A stretch of DNA of 64,000 nucleotides from Actinoplanes couchii (lineage in GTDB: Bacteria; Actinomycetota; Actinomycetes; Mycobacteriales; Micromonosporaceae). The notes under the pieces were generated by a model. That model did no database searches. It was not told the DNA's origin and worked only from the letters and a program-made list of their open reading frames with translations. Where the stretch lies: positions 124,001 through 188,000 of the forward strand of contig NZ_BOMG01000032.1 in NCBI RefSeq assembly GCF_016862075.1, in the 5' to 3' direction. The position numbers and the translations under genes were made by a program. The first letter of the stretch is position 1; each line of letters begins with the position of its first letter. Shown piece by piece: positions 32,773 to 41,600 of the stretch.

Positions 32773-35349
32773 ATGACGGAGTCACTTCAGGCAGAACAGC
32801 ACCGGAGCCCGCAGGGTTCCGCGCTGACCCTCGGCGTGGAGGAGGAACTGCACGTCGTGGATCTCGGCACGCGGGAACTCGTACCGCGCGCCCCGGAGAT
32901 CCTGGACCGCCTGGACGCGGCGCACTTCTCCGCGGAGCTGCACCGATCGGTGGTGGAGACGAACACCCCGGTCGCCGCCACACTCGACGATCTGCGCGAG
33001 GGCGTGGCCGGGCGCCGGCGCGAGGCGATCCGGGTGGCCGAGTCGCTCGGGCTGGGCCTGGTCGCGGCCGGCACCGTCCCGCTGGTCGACCTGGACGCGC
33101 TGCCGGTCACCCCGACCTCGCGCTACCAGCGGATGCTGCACGAGTACCAGATGCTGGTCAAGGAGCAGCTGATCTGTGGCACCCAGGTGCACGTCGGGCT
33201 GCCGGACCGGGACGAGGCGGTGTCGGTGGCGCAGCGGGTCGCGCCGGTCCTGCCGGTGCTGCTGGCCCTCTCCACCAGCTCGCCCTACTGGATGGGTGAG
33301 GACTCCGGGTACGCCAGCGTCCGCTCGCTGGTCTGGACCCGCTGGCCGACCGCCGGCGACAGCGGCCCGCTGCACTCGGCCGAGGAATACGACGCCCTGG
33401 TCAGCGACCTGATCTCGTCCGGGACGATCAGCGACCCGAAGATGGTCTACTTCGACGTCCGGCCGTCCGCGCACGTGCCCACGGTGGAGCTGCGGGTCAC
33501 CGACGCCAGCCCGGACACCGAGACGGTGGTGCTGCTCGCCGGGATCTTCCGGGCCCTGGTGCTGCGGGCCCGGGGTGAGCACCGGTCCGGGCTCGCCCTG
33601 CCCCGGTCCCGCCCGCCGCTGCACCGGGCCGCGATGTGGCGGGCCGCCCGGTCCGGGATGGAGGGTGACCTGCTCGACCTGCCGCGCTCGCCGGTTCCGG
33701 TGCCGGCCGCCGTCGCGGTCGAGCGCCTGGTCGGTGAGCTCCGGCCGTACCTGGAGGAACTCGGCGACTGGGACCAGGTCTTCGACCTGACGCTGCGGGC
33801 GCTGAGCCGGGGCAGTTCGGCGGCCCGGCAACGGCGTGCGCTGGGCCGCCGGGGCCGGCTCTCCGACGTGGTGGACATGCTGGTGGCGGAGACCCGGGGC
33901 GGTGTGATCGAGACCGACCCGGCCGGGGTGCCCGCGCCGGCGCTGATCGAGGCGTACTCCGCCGACGGGGACGAGGCCTTCCCCGAGGGGCGGGTGGATC
34001 CGGCGTACACCGGCATCCTTCCGGTTCTGACCTCGCTCGGCGCGACCGGGCTGCGGCAGCGCGAGGACGCGAAGGACGACGAGCAGCGGGCGCGGGGCAT
34101 CACGTTCAGCGTCGCCGGTGAGGCGGCGACCCGACTGTTCCCGTTCGACCTGGTGCCCCGCGTCGTGCCCGGAAAAGACTGGAGCGAACTGCGCAAAGGC
34201 CTGGTCCAGCGGGTACGGGCACTCAACGCGTTCCTCGGTGACGTCTACGGCGACCGCCAGGTGGTGGCCGACGGGATCATCCCGGAATGGGTGATCGACG
34301 GCTCGCCCGAACTCCGGGCCAGCGGGGCGCTGATCAGCCGGGCCTGTATTCGTACCCAAGTGGCAGGTGTTGACCTCGTCAGGGACGGCGACGGCAAGTG
34401 GTGCGTCCTGGAGGACAACCTGCGGGTGCCGTCCGGGATCGCGTACGCCATGCAGAACCGCCGTCTCACCTGGAGCGTCCTGCCCGAGCTGCCCCGCCCG
34501 GCCGGCCTGATCTCGGTCGAGGAGACGCCGAAACTGCTGAAGAGGGCGCTGCTGGAGGCGGCCGGCCCGGCGGCCGGTGACGACCCGGCGCTGGTGGTGC
34601 TGAGCCAGGGTCCGGACGACTCGGCCTGGTTCGAGCACAAGATGCTGGCCGAGGCGATGGAGGTGCCCGTCGTCCGCAGCACCGAACTGTTCGTCGACGA
34701 GGGCCGGGTGTGGCGCCTGCGGGACGGCCACCGGCACCGGGTCGACGTGATCTACCTGCGGATGGGCGAGGACAGCCTGGTGCACTCGCCGGGCGCGGAC
34801 GGCATGCCGCTGGGCCCGAGCCTGGTGGCGGCCCTGCACGCGGACACCGTGGTGCTGGCCAACGCGCTGGGCAACGGCATCGCCGACGACAAGGCGGTCT
34901 ACGCCTACGTCCCCCGCCTGATCGAGTACTACCTGAACGAGAAGCCGCTGCTGGCCGACGTCCGCACCTACCTGTGCGGGATCCCGGAGCAGCGGGCCGA
35001 AGTGTTGAGCCGCCTCGGCGAGCTGGTCTGCAAGCCGGTCGACGGCTACGGCGGCGACCGGATCGTGATCGGCCCGCACGCCAGCCGCGACGAGCTGGAG
35101 GCGCTGCGCCGGCAGATCCGGACCACGCCGCACCGCTGGGTGGCGCAGGAGGTGGTGAACCTGTCGACCCATCCGGTCTTCGACGGCCACCGGCTCGCCC
35201 CACGGCACGTGGACCTGCGGGCGTTCGTCTTCACCGGCACCGAGTCGGTGGTCGCCCCGGCCGCGCTGACCCGGGTCGCCCCGGCCGGCAGCATGATCGT
35301 CAACTCCTCACGGGGCGGCGGCTCGAAGGACACCTGGTTGCTCGGATAA
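32773..35349 (+). CDS. Carboxylate-amine ligase (GCS2) fused to circularly permuted ATP-grasp
   Basis: An 858-residue two-enzyme fusion. Residues about 17-370 are a GCS2/YbdK-type glutamate-cysteine-ligase-like domain (LTLGVEEELHVVDLGTREL, CGTQVHVGLPDRDEAV, YFDVRPSAHVPTVELRVTD). Residues about 395-858 are a circularly permuted type 2 ATP-grasp (FPFDLVPRVVPGKDWSEL, CVLEDNLRVPSGIAYAMQNR, KPVDGYGGDRIVIGP). Both halves make amide or peptide bonds via acyl phosphates, so the fusion probably builds a small peptide in two steps. AAGGGCGG precedes the ATG. Followed at 13 bp by an amidotransferase and then a peptidase, which supports a peptide-amide product (inference). Confidence 0.9.
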   Translation: MTESLQAEQHRSPQGSALTLGVEEELHVVDLGTRELVPRAPEILDRLDAAHFSAELHRSVVETNTPVAATLDDLREGVAGRRREAIRVAESLGLGLVAAGTVPLVDLDALPVTPTSRYQRMLHEYQMLVKEQLICGTQVHVGLPDRDEAVSVAQRVAPVLPVLLALSTSSPYWMGEDSGYASVRSLVWTRWPTAGDSGPLHSAEEYDALVSDLISSGTISDPKMVYFDVRPSAHVPTVELRVTDASPDTETVVLLAGIFRALVLRARGEHRSGLALPRSRPPLHRAAMWRAARSGMEGDLLDLPRSPVPVPAAVAVERLVGELRPYLEELGDWDQVFDLTLRALSRGSSAARQRRALGRRGRLSDVVDMLVAETRGGVIETDPAGVPAPALIEAYSADGDEAFPEGRVDPAYTGILPVLTSLGATGLRQREDAKDDEQRARGITFSVAGEAATRLFPFDLVPRVVPGKDWSELRKGLVQRVRALNAFLGDVYGDRQVVADGIIPEWVIDGSPELRASGALISRACIRTQVAGVDLVRDGDGKWCVLEDNLRVPSGIAYAMQNRRLTWSVLPELPRPAGLISVEETPKLLKRALLEAAGPAAGDDPALVVLSQGPDDSAWFEHKMLAEAMEVPVVRSTELFVDEGRVWRLRDGHRHRVDVIYLRMGEDSLVHSPGADGMPLGPSLVAALHADTVVLANALGNGIADDKAVYAYVPRLIEYYLNEKPLLADVRTYLCGIPEQRAEVLSRLGELVCKPVDGYGGDRIVIGPHASRDELEALRRQIRTTPHRWVAQEVVNLSTHPVFDGHRLAPRHVDLRAFVFTGTESVVAPAALTRVAPAGSMIVNSSRGGGSKDTWLLG

Positions 35350-35362
35350 CGGGAGGTTTTAC

Positions 35363-37129
35363 ATGTGCGGGATCGCCGGCGAGATCTGTCACGGCGACCG
35401 GCGAGCGGATGCTTCCTCAGTGGAACGGATGCTGCCTCGTCTCGCGTCGCGGGGACCGGACGGTGACGGGTTGTGGGACGGTGGCCGGATCGTCTTCGGC
35501 CACCGTCGCCTGAAGATCATCGATCTGTCGGAGGCCGGCGCCCAGCCGATGACCGACGCCGAACTCCGGCTGACCGTGGTCTTCAACGGCTGCGTCTACA
35601 ACTACCGGGAGTTGCGCGCCGAGCTGGAGGCGGCCGGTTACCGGTTCACGTCGACGTCGGACACCGAGGTCATCCTCAAGGCGTACCACCGCTGGGGCAC
35701 CGACTGCGTGAACCGGTTCCTCGGGATGTTCGCCTTCGCGGTCGCCGAGCACGACACCGGCACCGTCGTGCTGGCCCGGGACCGGCTCGGGATCAAACCG
35801 CTCTACCTGGCCGAGTCGCCGGGGCGGCTGCGGTTCGCGTCGACGCTGCCGGCTCTGCTCGCGGCCGGTGGGGTGGACACCACCATCGACAAGGTGGCGC
35901 TGCACCACTACATGACGTTCCACTCGGTGGTGCCGGCGCCGCGGACCATCCTGTCCGGGGTGCGCAAACTGCCGCCGGCCACGGTCCGGGTCGTCCGGGC
36001 CGACGGCACGTCGACCGAGCGGGTCTACTGGGAGGCGACGTTCACCCGGCCCGGTGTCACGAACGAGAAGGACTGGACCGCGGCGGTACGGGAGAAGCTG
36101 CGCCAGGCCGTCGACCGGCGGATGGTCGCCGACGTGCCGGTCGGTGTGCTGCTCTCCGGCGGGCTGGACTCCAGCCTGATCGTGGCGATGCTGGCCGAGC
36201 GCGGGCAGAGCGGGCTGACCACGTTCAGCATCGGGTTCGAGTCCGGCGGCGGGGAGAGCGGGGACGAGTTCTTCTACTCGGATCTGATCGCCAGGAAGTT
36301 CGGCACCCGGCACCACCAGATCATGATCGGTCAGGACCGGTTCCTGCCCGCGGTGGCCCGCACCGTCGCCGCGATGAGCGAGCCGATGGTCAGCCACGAC
36401 TGCATCGCGTTCAACCTGCTCAGCGAGGATGTGGCGGAACACGTCAAGGTGGTGCAGACCGGCCAGGGCGCGGACGAGATCTTCGCCGGTTACAGCTGGT
36501 ACCCGCCGCTCGCCGGGGTTCCCCGCGAACGGGCCGCCGCGGCGTACGCGAGGGAGTTCTTCGACCGGCCGCACGACGTGCTGACCGGGCAGCTCAACCC
36601 GCAGTGGCTGCCCGACGGTGACGTCAGCAGCGAGTTCGTGGCGGCGAGTTTCGGCCGGCCCGGAGCGGACACCGCGGTCGACGCGGCACTGCGGCTGGAC
36701 TCCCGGGTGATGCTCGTCGACGATCCGGTCAAACGGGTCGACAACATGACTATGGCGTGGGGGCTGGAGGCGCGCGTACCGTTCCTGGATCACGAGTTGG
36801 TGGAACTCGCCGCGACGTGCCCGCCGGACCTGAAACTGGCCCACGACGGCAAGGGGGTGCTCAAGGAGGCGGCCCGCGGGCTGGTGCCCGACGAGGTGAT
36901 CGACCGGCCGAAGGGATACTTCCCGGTTCCCGGGATCCGGCACCTCGAAGGCCCGATGCTGGACCTGGTGCGGGACACCCTGCACGCGCCGGCCGCCCGG
37001 GACCGGGCCCTGTTCCGCCCGGAGTACGTCGAGGCCCTCCTCGCCGACCCGAACACCCCGCGCACCACCCTCGGTGCCAACCAGTTGTGGCAGATCGCGC
37101 TGCTGGAGATGTGGTTGCAGCAGTTGTAG
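35363..37129 (+). CDS. Asparagine-synthase-type glutamine amidotransferase (NAGGN-amidotransferase-like)
   Basis: A 588-residue class II amidotransferase. Cys2 after the initiator Met is the glutaminase nucleophile (MCGIAGEI), with LASRGPDGDGLW and VVFNGCVYNYRELR in the same domain; the synthetase domain has the PP-loop SGGLDSSLIVAML (about residues 265-277) and GQGADEIFAGYSW. It transfers ammonia from glutamine to an adenylated carboxylate. The sequence resembles N-acetylglutaminylglutamine amidotransferase more than house-keeping AsnB, in keeping with the ligase fusion just upstream. GGGAGG lies six bases before the ATG. The next gene starts 14 bp downstream. Confidence 0.9.
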   Translation: MCGIAGEICHGDRRADASSVERMLPRLASRGPDGDGLWDGGRIVFGHRRLKIIDLSEAGAQPMTDAELRLTVVFNGCVYNYRELRAELEAAGYRFTSTSDTEVILKAYHRWGTDCVNRFLGMFAFAVAEHDTGTVVLARDRLGIKPLYLAESPGRLRFASTLPALLAAGGVDTTIDKVALHHYMTFHSVVPAPRTILSGVRKLPPATVRVVRADGTSTERVYWEATFTRPGVTNEKDWTAAVREKLRQAVDRRMVADVPVGVLLSGGLDSSLIVAMLAERGQSGLTTFSIGFESGGGESGDEFFYSDLIARKFGTRHHQIMIGQDRFLPAVARTVAAMSEPMVSHDCIAFNLLSEDVAEHVKVVQTGQGADEIFAGYSWYPPLAGVPRERAAAAYAREFFDRPHDVLTGQLNPQWLPDGDVSSEFVAASFGRPGADTAVDAALRLDSRVMLVDDPVKRVDNMTMAWGLEARVPFLDHELVELAATCPPDLKLAHDGKGVLKEAARGLVPDEVIDRPKGYFPVPGIRHLEGPMLDLVRDTLHAPAARDRALFRPEYVEALLADPNTPRTTLGANQLWQIALLEMWLQQL

Positions 37130-37143
37130 ACGAAGGGATCCTT

Positions 37144-38922
37144 GTGGAAGGTCAGCTCCATCGTGTCGACGTGACCGTGCTCCCCGCGGGGTTCAGCCGC
37201 ATCGAGTCGGAGATAGCCGGCAACTGGTCGCCGAGCCTGTCCCCGGACGGGCGGCACATGGCGTACGTCTCCGACCGCGGCGGCTCACCGGCCGTCTGGG
37301 TGCAACCGGTCGGCAGCGAGCTGGCCTTCCGCGTCGACACCGGCCCGGAACCGGTGTCCGCGGTCCGCTGGTCCTCCGGGGGTGGCTGGCTGGCCTGCCA
37401 GATCGCCCCCGGCGGCGCGCCCCGGCAGGAGATCTGGCTGGTCCGGCCGGACGGCTCCGACCTGCACCGGGTCGCCGGGTTCGGCGCCGACACCGCGGAC
37501 AACATGCGGTGGCTGCCCGGCCGGCCGGTGCTGGCCCTCACCGAGAACCTGACCAGCGCCGTCCTGATCGACGTGACGACCGGGGACCGGACGGTGGTCG
37601 CGGAGGGGCCGCTCCTCTCACTGTTGGACGTCGACCCGGCCGGGCGCTCCGCGCTGCTGCGGTACGGGCCCCGGGGCGCGCGTTCGATCGTCCTGCGGGA
37701 CGTGGCCACCGGCGCCGAGAAGCCGGTGACCCGGGGCGAGCGCGCGGTGTTCAGTCCCGGCGGCGGTTGTGTCTACGCGCTCAGCCAGGACGGCGAGTTC
37801 CCGGTCCTGCTGCGGATCACCGGGGACGCGGTCGAGGTGCTGGCCTCCGGTGGTGAGGTCGAGGACTTCACGATCACCGCGGACGGGCGTACCGCCGCGG
37901 TGGTGTGGAACGTCCGGGGCGGCGAGTCCGAGGTCGCGCTGATCGGCCTGGACCACGACGGCGATCGCGCCCCGCACCCGGTCACCCCGCTGCCCGGCCT
38001 CGTCGTCGGCGAGCTGACCTGGAGTTTCGACGGGTCGGTGCTGGGTTTCACGGCCGAGGGCCCGGGGCAGCCACACGGTGTCTGGGTGTGCGAATCCGGT
38101 CAGATCCGCGCGGTGTCCGCGGAACCCGCGGCGGCCGGCGCGGTCCGGCCCCGGCTGCTGTCGTTCCCGGCGCACGACGGGCTCACCCTGACCGGCTGGC
38201 TGTTCGCCCCGGCCGGGCCCGGCCCGCACCCGGCGGTGGTGTGGCTGCACGGCGGCCCGGAGGCCCAGGAGCGCCCCGGTCACGGCCCGCTCTTCCAGTC
38301 CCTGGTGGACCGGGGCATCGCCGTCTTCGCCGCCAACGTGCGCGGCTCGTCCGGGTTCGGGCGCTCGTTCGTCGACGCCGACAACGTGGCGCTGCGGTAC
38401 GGCGCGATCGAGGACGTCCGGACCTGCGCTGATCACCTTCGGTCGACCGGGATCGCCGGGCGGATCGGGGTGATGGGCCGCTCCTACGGCGGTTACCTCA
38501 CGCTGGCCGCGCTGACCTGGCACCCGGACCTGTTCGACGTCGGCGTCGACATCTGCGGCATGTCCGACTTCGCCACGTTCTACCAGCACACCGAGCCGTG
38601 GATCGCGGCCGCCGCGGTCAGCAAGTACGGCCACCCGGACCACGACGCCGACCTGCTCCGCGACCTGTCCCCGATCCACCGGATCGACCGGCTGCGGGCG
38701 CCCCTGCTGGTGGTGCACGGCGAGAACGACAGCAACGTGCCGGTGATCGAGGCGACCCGGGTGGTGGAGGCCCTCGCCGCCCGGGACCACCCGCACCGCT
38801 ACCTGCTCTTCCCGGGCGAGGGCCACGAGCTGCTGCACCGCACCGCCCGCGCGACGTTCCTGCGGGAGACCCTCGCCTGGCTGGAGACCCACCTGTGCGG
38901 GCTGGGACACACCCGGGAGTGA
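37144..38922 (+). CDS. S9 family (prolyl-oligopeptidase-like) peptidase
   Basis: A 592-residue serine peptidase with an N-terminal beta-propeller (about 1-330; repeats such as WSPSLSPDGRHMAYVSDRGG) and a C-terminal alpha/beta-hydrolase. The catalytic triad is Ser in GVMGRSYGGYL, Asp in VHGENDSNVPV and His in PGEGHELLH. No signal peptide, so cytoplasmic. The GTG at 37144 was chosen because GAAGGG sits six bases upstream and it follows the amidotransferase by 14 bp. Peptidases of other families accompany NAGGN genes in proteobacteria, so this one may recycle or trim the operon's peptide product (inference). Confidence 0.92.
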   Translation: MEGQLHRVDVTVLPAGFSRIESEIAGNWSPSLSPDGRHMAYVSDRGGSPAVWVQPVGSELAFRVDTGPEPVSAVRWSSGGGWLACQIAPGGAPRQEIWLVRPDGSDLHRVAGFGADTADNMRWLPGRPVLALTENLTSAVLIDVTTGDRTVVAEGPLLSLLDVDPAGRSALLRYGPRGARSIVLRDVATGAEKPVTRGERAVFSPGGGCVYALSQDGEFPVLLRITGDAVEVLASGGEVEDFTITADGRTAAVVWNVRGGESEVALIGLDHDGDRAPHPVTPLPGLVVGELTWSFDGSVLGFTAEGPGQPHGVWVCESGQIRAVSAEPAAAGAVRPRLLSFPAHDGLTLTGWLFAPAGPGPHPAVVWLHGGPEAQERPGHGPLFQSLVDRGIAVFAANVRGSSGFGRSFVDADNVALRYGAIEDVRTCADHLRSTGIAGRIGVMGRSYGGYLTLAALTWHPDLFDVGVDICGMSDFATFYQHTEPWIAAAAVSKYGHPDHDADLLRDLSPIHRIDRLRAPLLVVHGENDSNVPVIEATRVVEALAARDHPHRYLLFPGEGHELLHRTARATFLRETLAWLETHLCGLGHTRE

Positions 38923-38947
38923 AATAGCAGGTCAGCAGGGGTGCAGT

Positions 38948-39013
38948 GAGCAGGCGCACGTTGCCGGTGGCCGCTGGTGAGGAGAAATGTAGGAGTCGCA
39001 CATTACTGACTCC
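38948..39013. promoter_or_regulatory. Direct and inverted repeats before the MFS gene
   Basis: A 17-bp sequence, GAGCAGGCGCACGTTGC (38948-38964), recurs with five mismatches as TAGGAGTCGCACATTAC (38990-39006), 42 bp apart start to start. GGAGTC (38992-38997) also pairs with GACTCC (39008-39013). This looks like a regulator-binding region, but no regulator is identified. Confidence 0.35.
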
Positions 39014-39028
39014 AGCGGAAGGCACCTC

Positions 39029-40309
39029 ATGCGCCTGCGTCCCTGGGCGGTGTGGTCTGCCGGTCTGGCCGCCTACATCGTCGCCGTGCTGCACCGCAGT
39101 TCGATCGGGGTGGCCGGGCTCGACGCCCAGGAGCGCTTCGGGGTCGGTGCGGGTGCTCTGGCCTCGTTCGCGGTGCTGCAGCTGCTGGTCTACGCCGCGC
39201 TGCAGATCCCGGTCGGGCTGCTGCTCGACCGGTTCGGGTCGATGCGGCTGGTGGTCTCCGGCGCCCTGGTGATGGTGGCCGGGCAGACGCTGATGGCGTT
39301 CACCGACGGCATGGGCGGGGCGATCGCGGCCCGGGTGCTGGTCGGCGCCGGCGACGCGATGACGTTCATCAGCGTGCTGCGCCTGGTGCCGTTCTGGTTC
39401 CCGTCCCGGCAGGTGCCGCTGCTCAGCCAGGTGACCGGGATCGTCGGGCAGCTCGGGCAGGTGCTGTCCGCGGTGCCGCTGGCCATCGTGCTGGCCGGGC
39501 CGGGCTGGACACCCGCGTTCCTCGGCACCGCGGCCGCCGGGGTCCTCGTCGCGATCGTGGCGTTCGCCGCGCTGCGGGACACCCCGGAGCGCCGGATCAA
39601 CAGCGGCGACGCGATGAGCTGGCAGCGGCTCGGCACCGACCTGGGCAGTTCGTGGCGGCACCCGGGCACCCGTCTGGGGCTGTGGGCGCACTTCACCACC
39701 CAGTTCACCGGCACCGTCTTCGCCCTGATGTGGGGTGTGCCGTTCCTGGTCGCCGGGGAGGGCCTGAGCCGCAGCACGGCCGGTGTCCTGCTGACCGTCT
39801 TCGTGCTCACCGGCATGACCGCCGGGCCGATCCTGGGGCTGCTGACCCAGCGGCACCCGCTGCGCCGGTCCTGGATGGTCCTCGGCATCGTGGCGATCAA
39901 CATGACCGCCTGGGCGGCGGTGATCGCCTGGCCGGGCCGGGCCCCGCTGTGGCTGTTGGTGGCACTGGTGGTGGCGATCGGGCTGGGCGGCCCGGCGTCG
40001 ATGATCGGTTTCGACTTCGCGCGCAGCTTCAACCCGCCGAGCCGGCTGGGCACCGCGACCGGGGTGGTGAACGTGGGCGGCTTCACCGCGTCCCTGGTCA
40101 CCATCATGCTGATCGGCCTGATCCTGGACTACCGCACCGGCGGCGGTAACGACTATCACATCGACGACTTCCGGATCGCGATGTCGGTGCAGTTCGTGGT
40201 GGCCGCGGCCGGGGTGGTGGGGATCCTGCGCACCCGGGGCCAGACCCGGCGGCACGTCGCGGCCGAATCGGCGGGTTTAGCACCGGCCCACGAGGTAAAG
40301 GCTTCCTAG
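39029..40309 (+). CDS. MFS transporter
   Basis: A 426-residue integral membrane protein with about 12 helices. The cytoplasmic loop signature of the major facilitator superfamily follows helix 2 (GLLLDRFGSMRLVVSGALV, about residues 58-76) and helix 4 contains ARVLVGAGDAMTFISVLRLV. The second half repeats the pattern (GPILGLLTQRHPLRRSWMV). Probably a proton-coupled importer or exporter; the substrate cannot be read from sequence. GGAAGG precedes the ATG by seven bases. It is likely a separate transcript from the peptidase gene because of the repeat-bearing 106-bp gap. Confidence 0.92.
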   Translation: MRLRPWAVWSAGLAAYIVAVLHRSSIGVAGLDAQERFGVGAGALASFAVLQLLVYAALQIPVGLLLDRFGSMRLVVSGALVMVAGQTLMAFTDGMGGAIAARVLVGAGDAMTFISVLRLVPFWFPSRQVPLLSQVTGIVGQLGQVLSAVPLAIVLAGPGWTPAFLGTAAAGVLVAIVAFAALRDTPERRINSGDAMSWQRLGTDLGSSWRHPGTRLGLWAHFTTQFTGTVFALMWGVPFLVAGEGLSRSTAGVLLTVFVLTGMTAGPILGLLTQRHPLRRSWMVLGIVAINMTAWAAVIAWPGRAPLWLLVALVVAIGLGGPASMIGFDFARSFNPPSRLGTATGVVNVGGFTASLVTIMLIGLILDYRTGGGNDYHIDDFRIAMSVQFVVAAAGVVGILRTRGQTRRHVAAESAGLAPAHEVKAS

Positions 40310-40365
40310 TCCACGCATCGAGAGCCGTTGAACGAGGGCTCACTGACGCAGGGAATCAGGAGGAT

Positions 40366-41097
40366 ATGTCTGAGCAGGCAGCGGGCCGTTTCTGGTCCGG
40401 AATCGACGTTCCCAAGACCGTCGCCGGCACTCTCGCGGCCGTCTCGGCAGCCGTGCTGGGCTCCTTCCTGGGAGTCGCCGGCACCATCATCGGGGCCGCG
40501 CTGGCGAGCTTGATCAGTTCGATCGGCACGGAGGTCTACCACCGGTCGATCAACCACGGCACCAAACGGCTCCAGTCGGCGTTCGTGATCGCCCCCGCCG
40601 CGGTGGGCACCCCATCGGTGGAGGCGGCAGCCGAGGAGAAGGTGGAGGCCGCGGCCGAGGAGAAGCCCGGGCGGCACTTCCAGTGGGACAACATCCATTG
40701 GAAGCGGGTCGCCCTGATCACCGGCGCGTTCTTCGTGCTCGGCATGGGTGTGCTGACCACTGCCGAACTGTTCGCCGGGCGCTCGGCGGCCGACGTGACG
40801 AGCGGCCGCGAGACCGGCAGCCCCACCATCGTGTTCGACCGGGCCAGCGAGAACAGCAACGACGAGAAGGCGCCGGCTGTGACGCCGTCCGAGTCTCCGG
40901 CCGAGCAGAAGACCGAGCCGACCGAGGCCCCGGAGACCGCCGAGACAGGTGTCCCGGCCACCACCGAGCCCAGCCCGGCACCCACCGAACCGGCCGTGAC
41001 CACTCCGGCGGAGGAGCCGCTGGAGACCGGTGTCCCGGAGCAGGATCAGGAGCAGACCGAGGACGCCACCGGGGCAGTGAGCCAGGAGAGCGAGTGA
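40366..41097 (+). CDS. Membrane protein with Pro/Glu/Thr-rich tail
   Basis: A 243-residue protein. Two hydrophobic segments are visible (about 17-48, small residues with Gly/Ala, and about 122-142, VALITGAFFVLGMGVLTTAE); between them is a Glu/Ala repeat (VEAAAEEKVEAAAEEKPG). The last 90 residues are disordered and rich in Pro, Glu and Thr, probably outside the membrane. No family recognised. AGGAGG is only two bases from the ATG, an unusually short spacing. It is followed after 2 bp by the DinB-like gene. Confidence 0.7.
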   Translation: MSEQAAGRFWSGIDVPKTVAGTLAAVSAAVLGSFLGVAGTIIGAALASLISSIGTEVYHRSINHGTKRLQSAFVIAPAAVGTPSVEAAAEEKVEAAAEEKPGRHFQWDNIHWKRVALITGAFFVLGMGVLTTAELFAGRSAADVTSGRETGSPTIVFDRASENSNDEKAPAVTPSESPAEQKTEPTEAPETAETGVPATTEPSPAPTEPAVTTPAEEPLETGVPEQDQEQTEDATGAVSQESE

Positions 41098-41099
41098 GC

Positions 41100-41600
41100 A
41101 TGGACGTCAGCGACATCCTGATCGACGGTTACGGCCGTCTGCCGGAGACCATCGAGGCAGCGGTCCGCGACCTCACCCCGGAACAGCTGCGCTGGGCGCC
41201 GAAACCGGGCGCCAACTCGATCGGCTGGCTGGTCTGGCACCTGACCCGGGTGCAGGACCACCACCTGACCGGGGTGATCGGCGGCGAGCAGATCTACGTG
41301 ACCGGCGACTGGGGCCCGCGGTTCGGGTTGACCACCGATCCGGACGACACCGGGTATGGGCACACCCCCGAACAGGTCGCGGCTGTGGCGCCGGCGAGCT
41401 GGCAGACCCTGGTGGAGTACTACGGCGCGGTGCACGACCGTACCGGCAAATGGGTCGGCACCCTGACCGCCGCCGACCTGGACCGGATCGTCGACCGCGA
41501 CTGGGATCCGCCGGTGACCCTCGGGGTGCGCCTGGTCAGCGTGCTGGACGACGACGCCCAGCACGCCGGACAGGCGGCCTATCTGCGCGGACTTCTCTAG
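41100..41600 (+). CDS. DinB-like (DUF664) family protein
   Basis: A 166-residue four-helix-bundle protein of the DinB/DUF664 group, many of which are mycothiol-dependent metal enzymes in actinobacteria. The metal-binding pattern is visible as His in IGWLVWHLTRVQDHHL (about residues 40-55) and the C-terminal DDDAQHAGQAAYLRGLL. ATG at 41100 follows the membrane-protein stop by 2 bp, suggesting coupling. The last 4 bp overlap the convergent histidine kinase gene. Specific reaction unknown. Confidence 0.85.
   Translation: MDVSDILIDGYGRLPETIEAAVRDLTPEQLRWAPKPGANSIGWLVWHLTRVQDHHLTGVIGGEQIYVTGDWGPRFGLTTDPDDTGYGHTPEQVAAVAPASWQTLVEYYGAVHDRTGKWVGTLTAADLDRIVDRDWDPPVTLGVRLVSVLDDDAQHAGQAAYLRGLL

Noticed and set aside
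32782..35208. Long minus-strand open frame within the ligase/ATP-grasp gene
   Set aside because: Antisense shadow of a gene with two recognisable enzyme domains.
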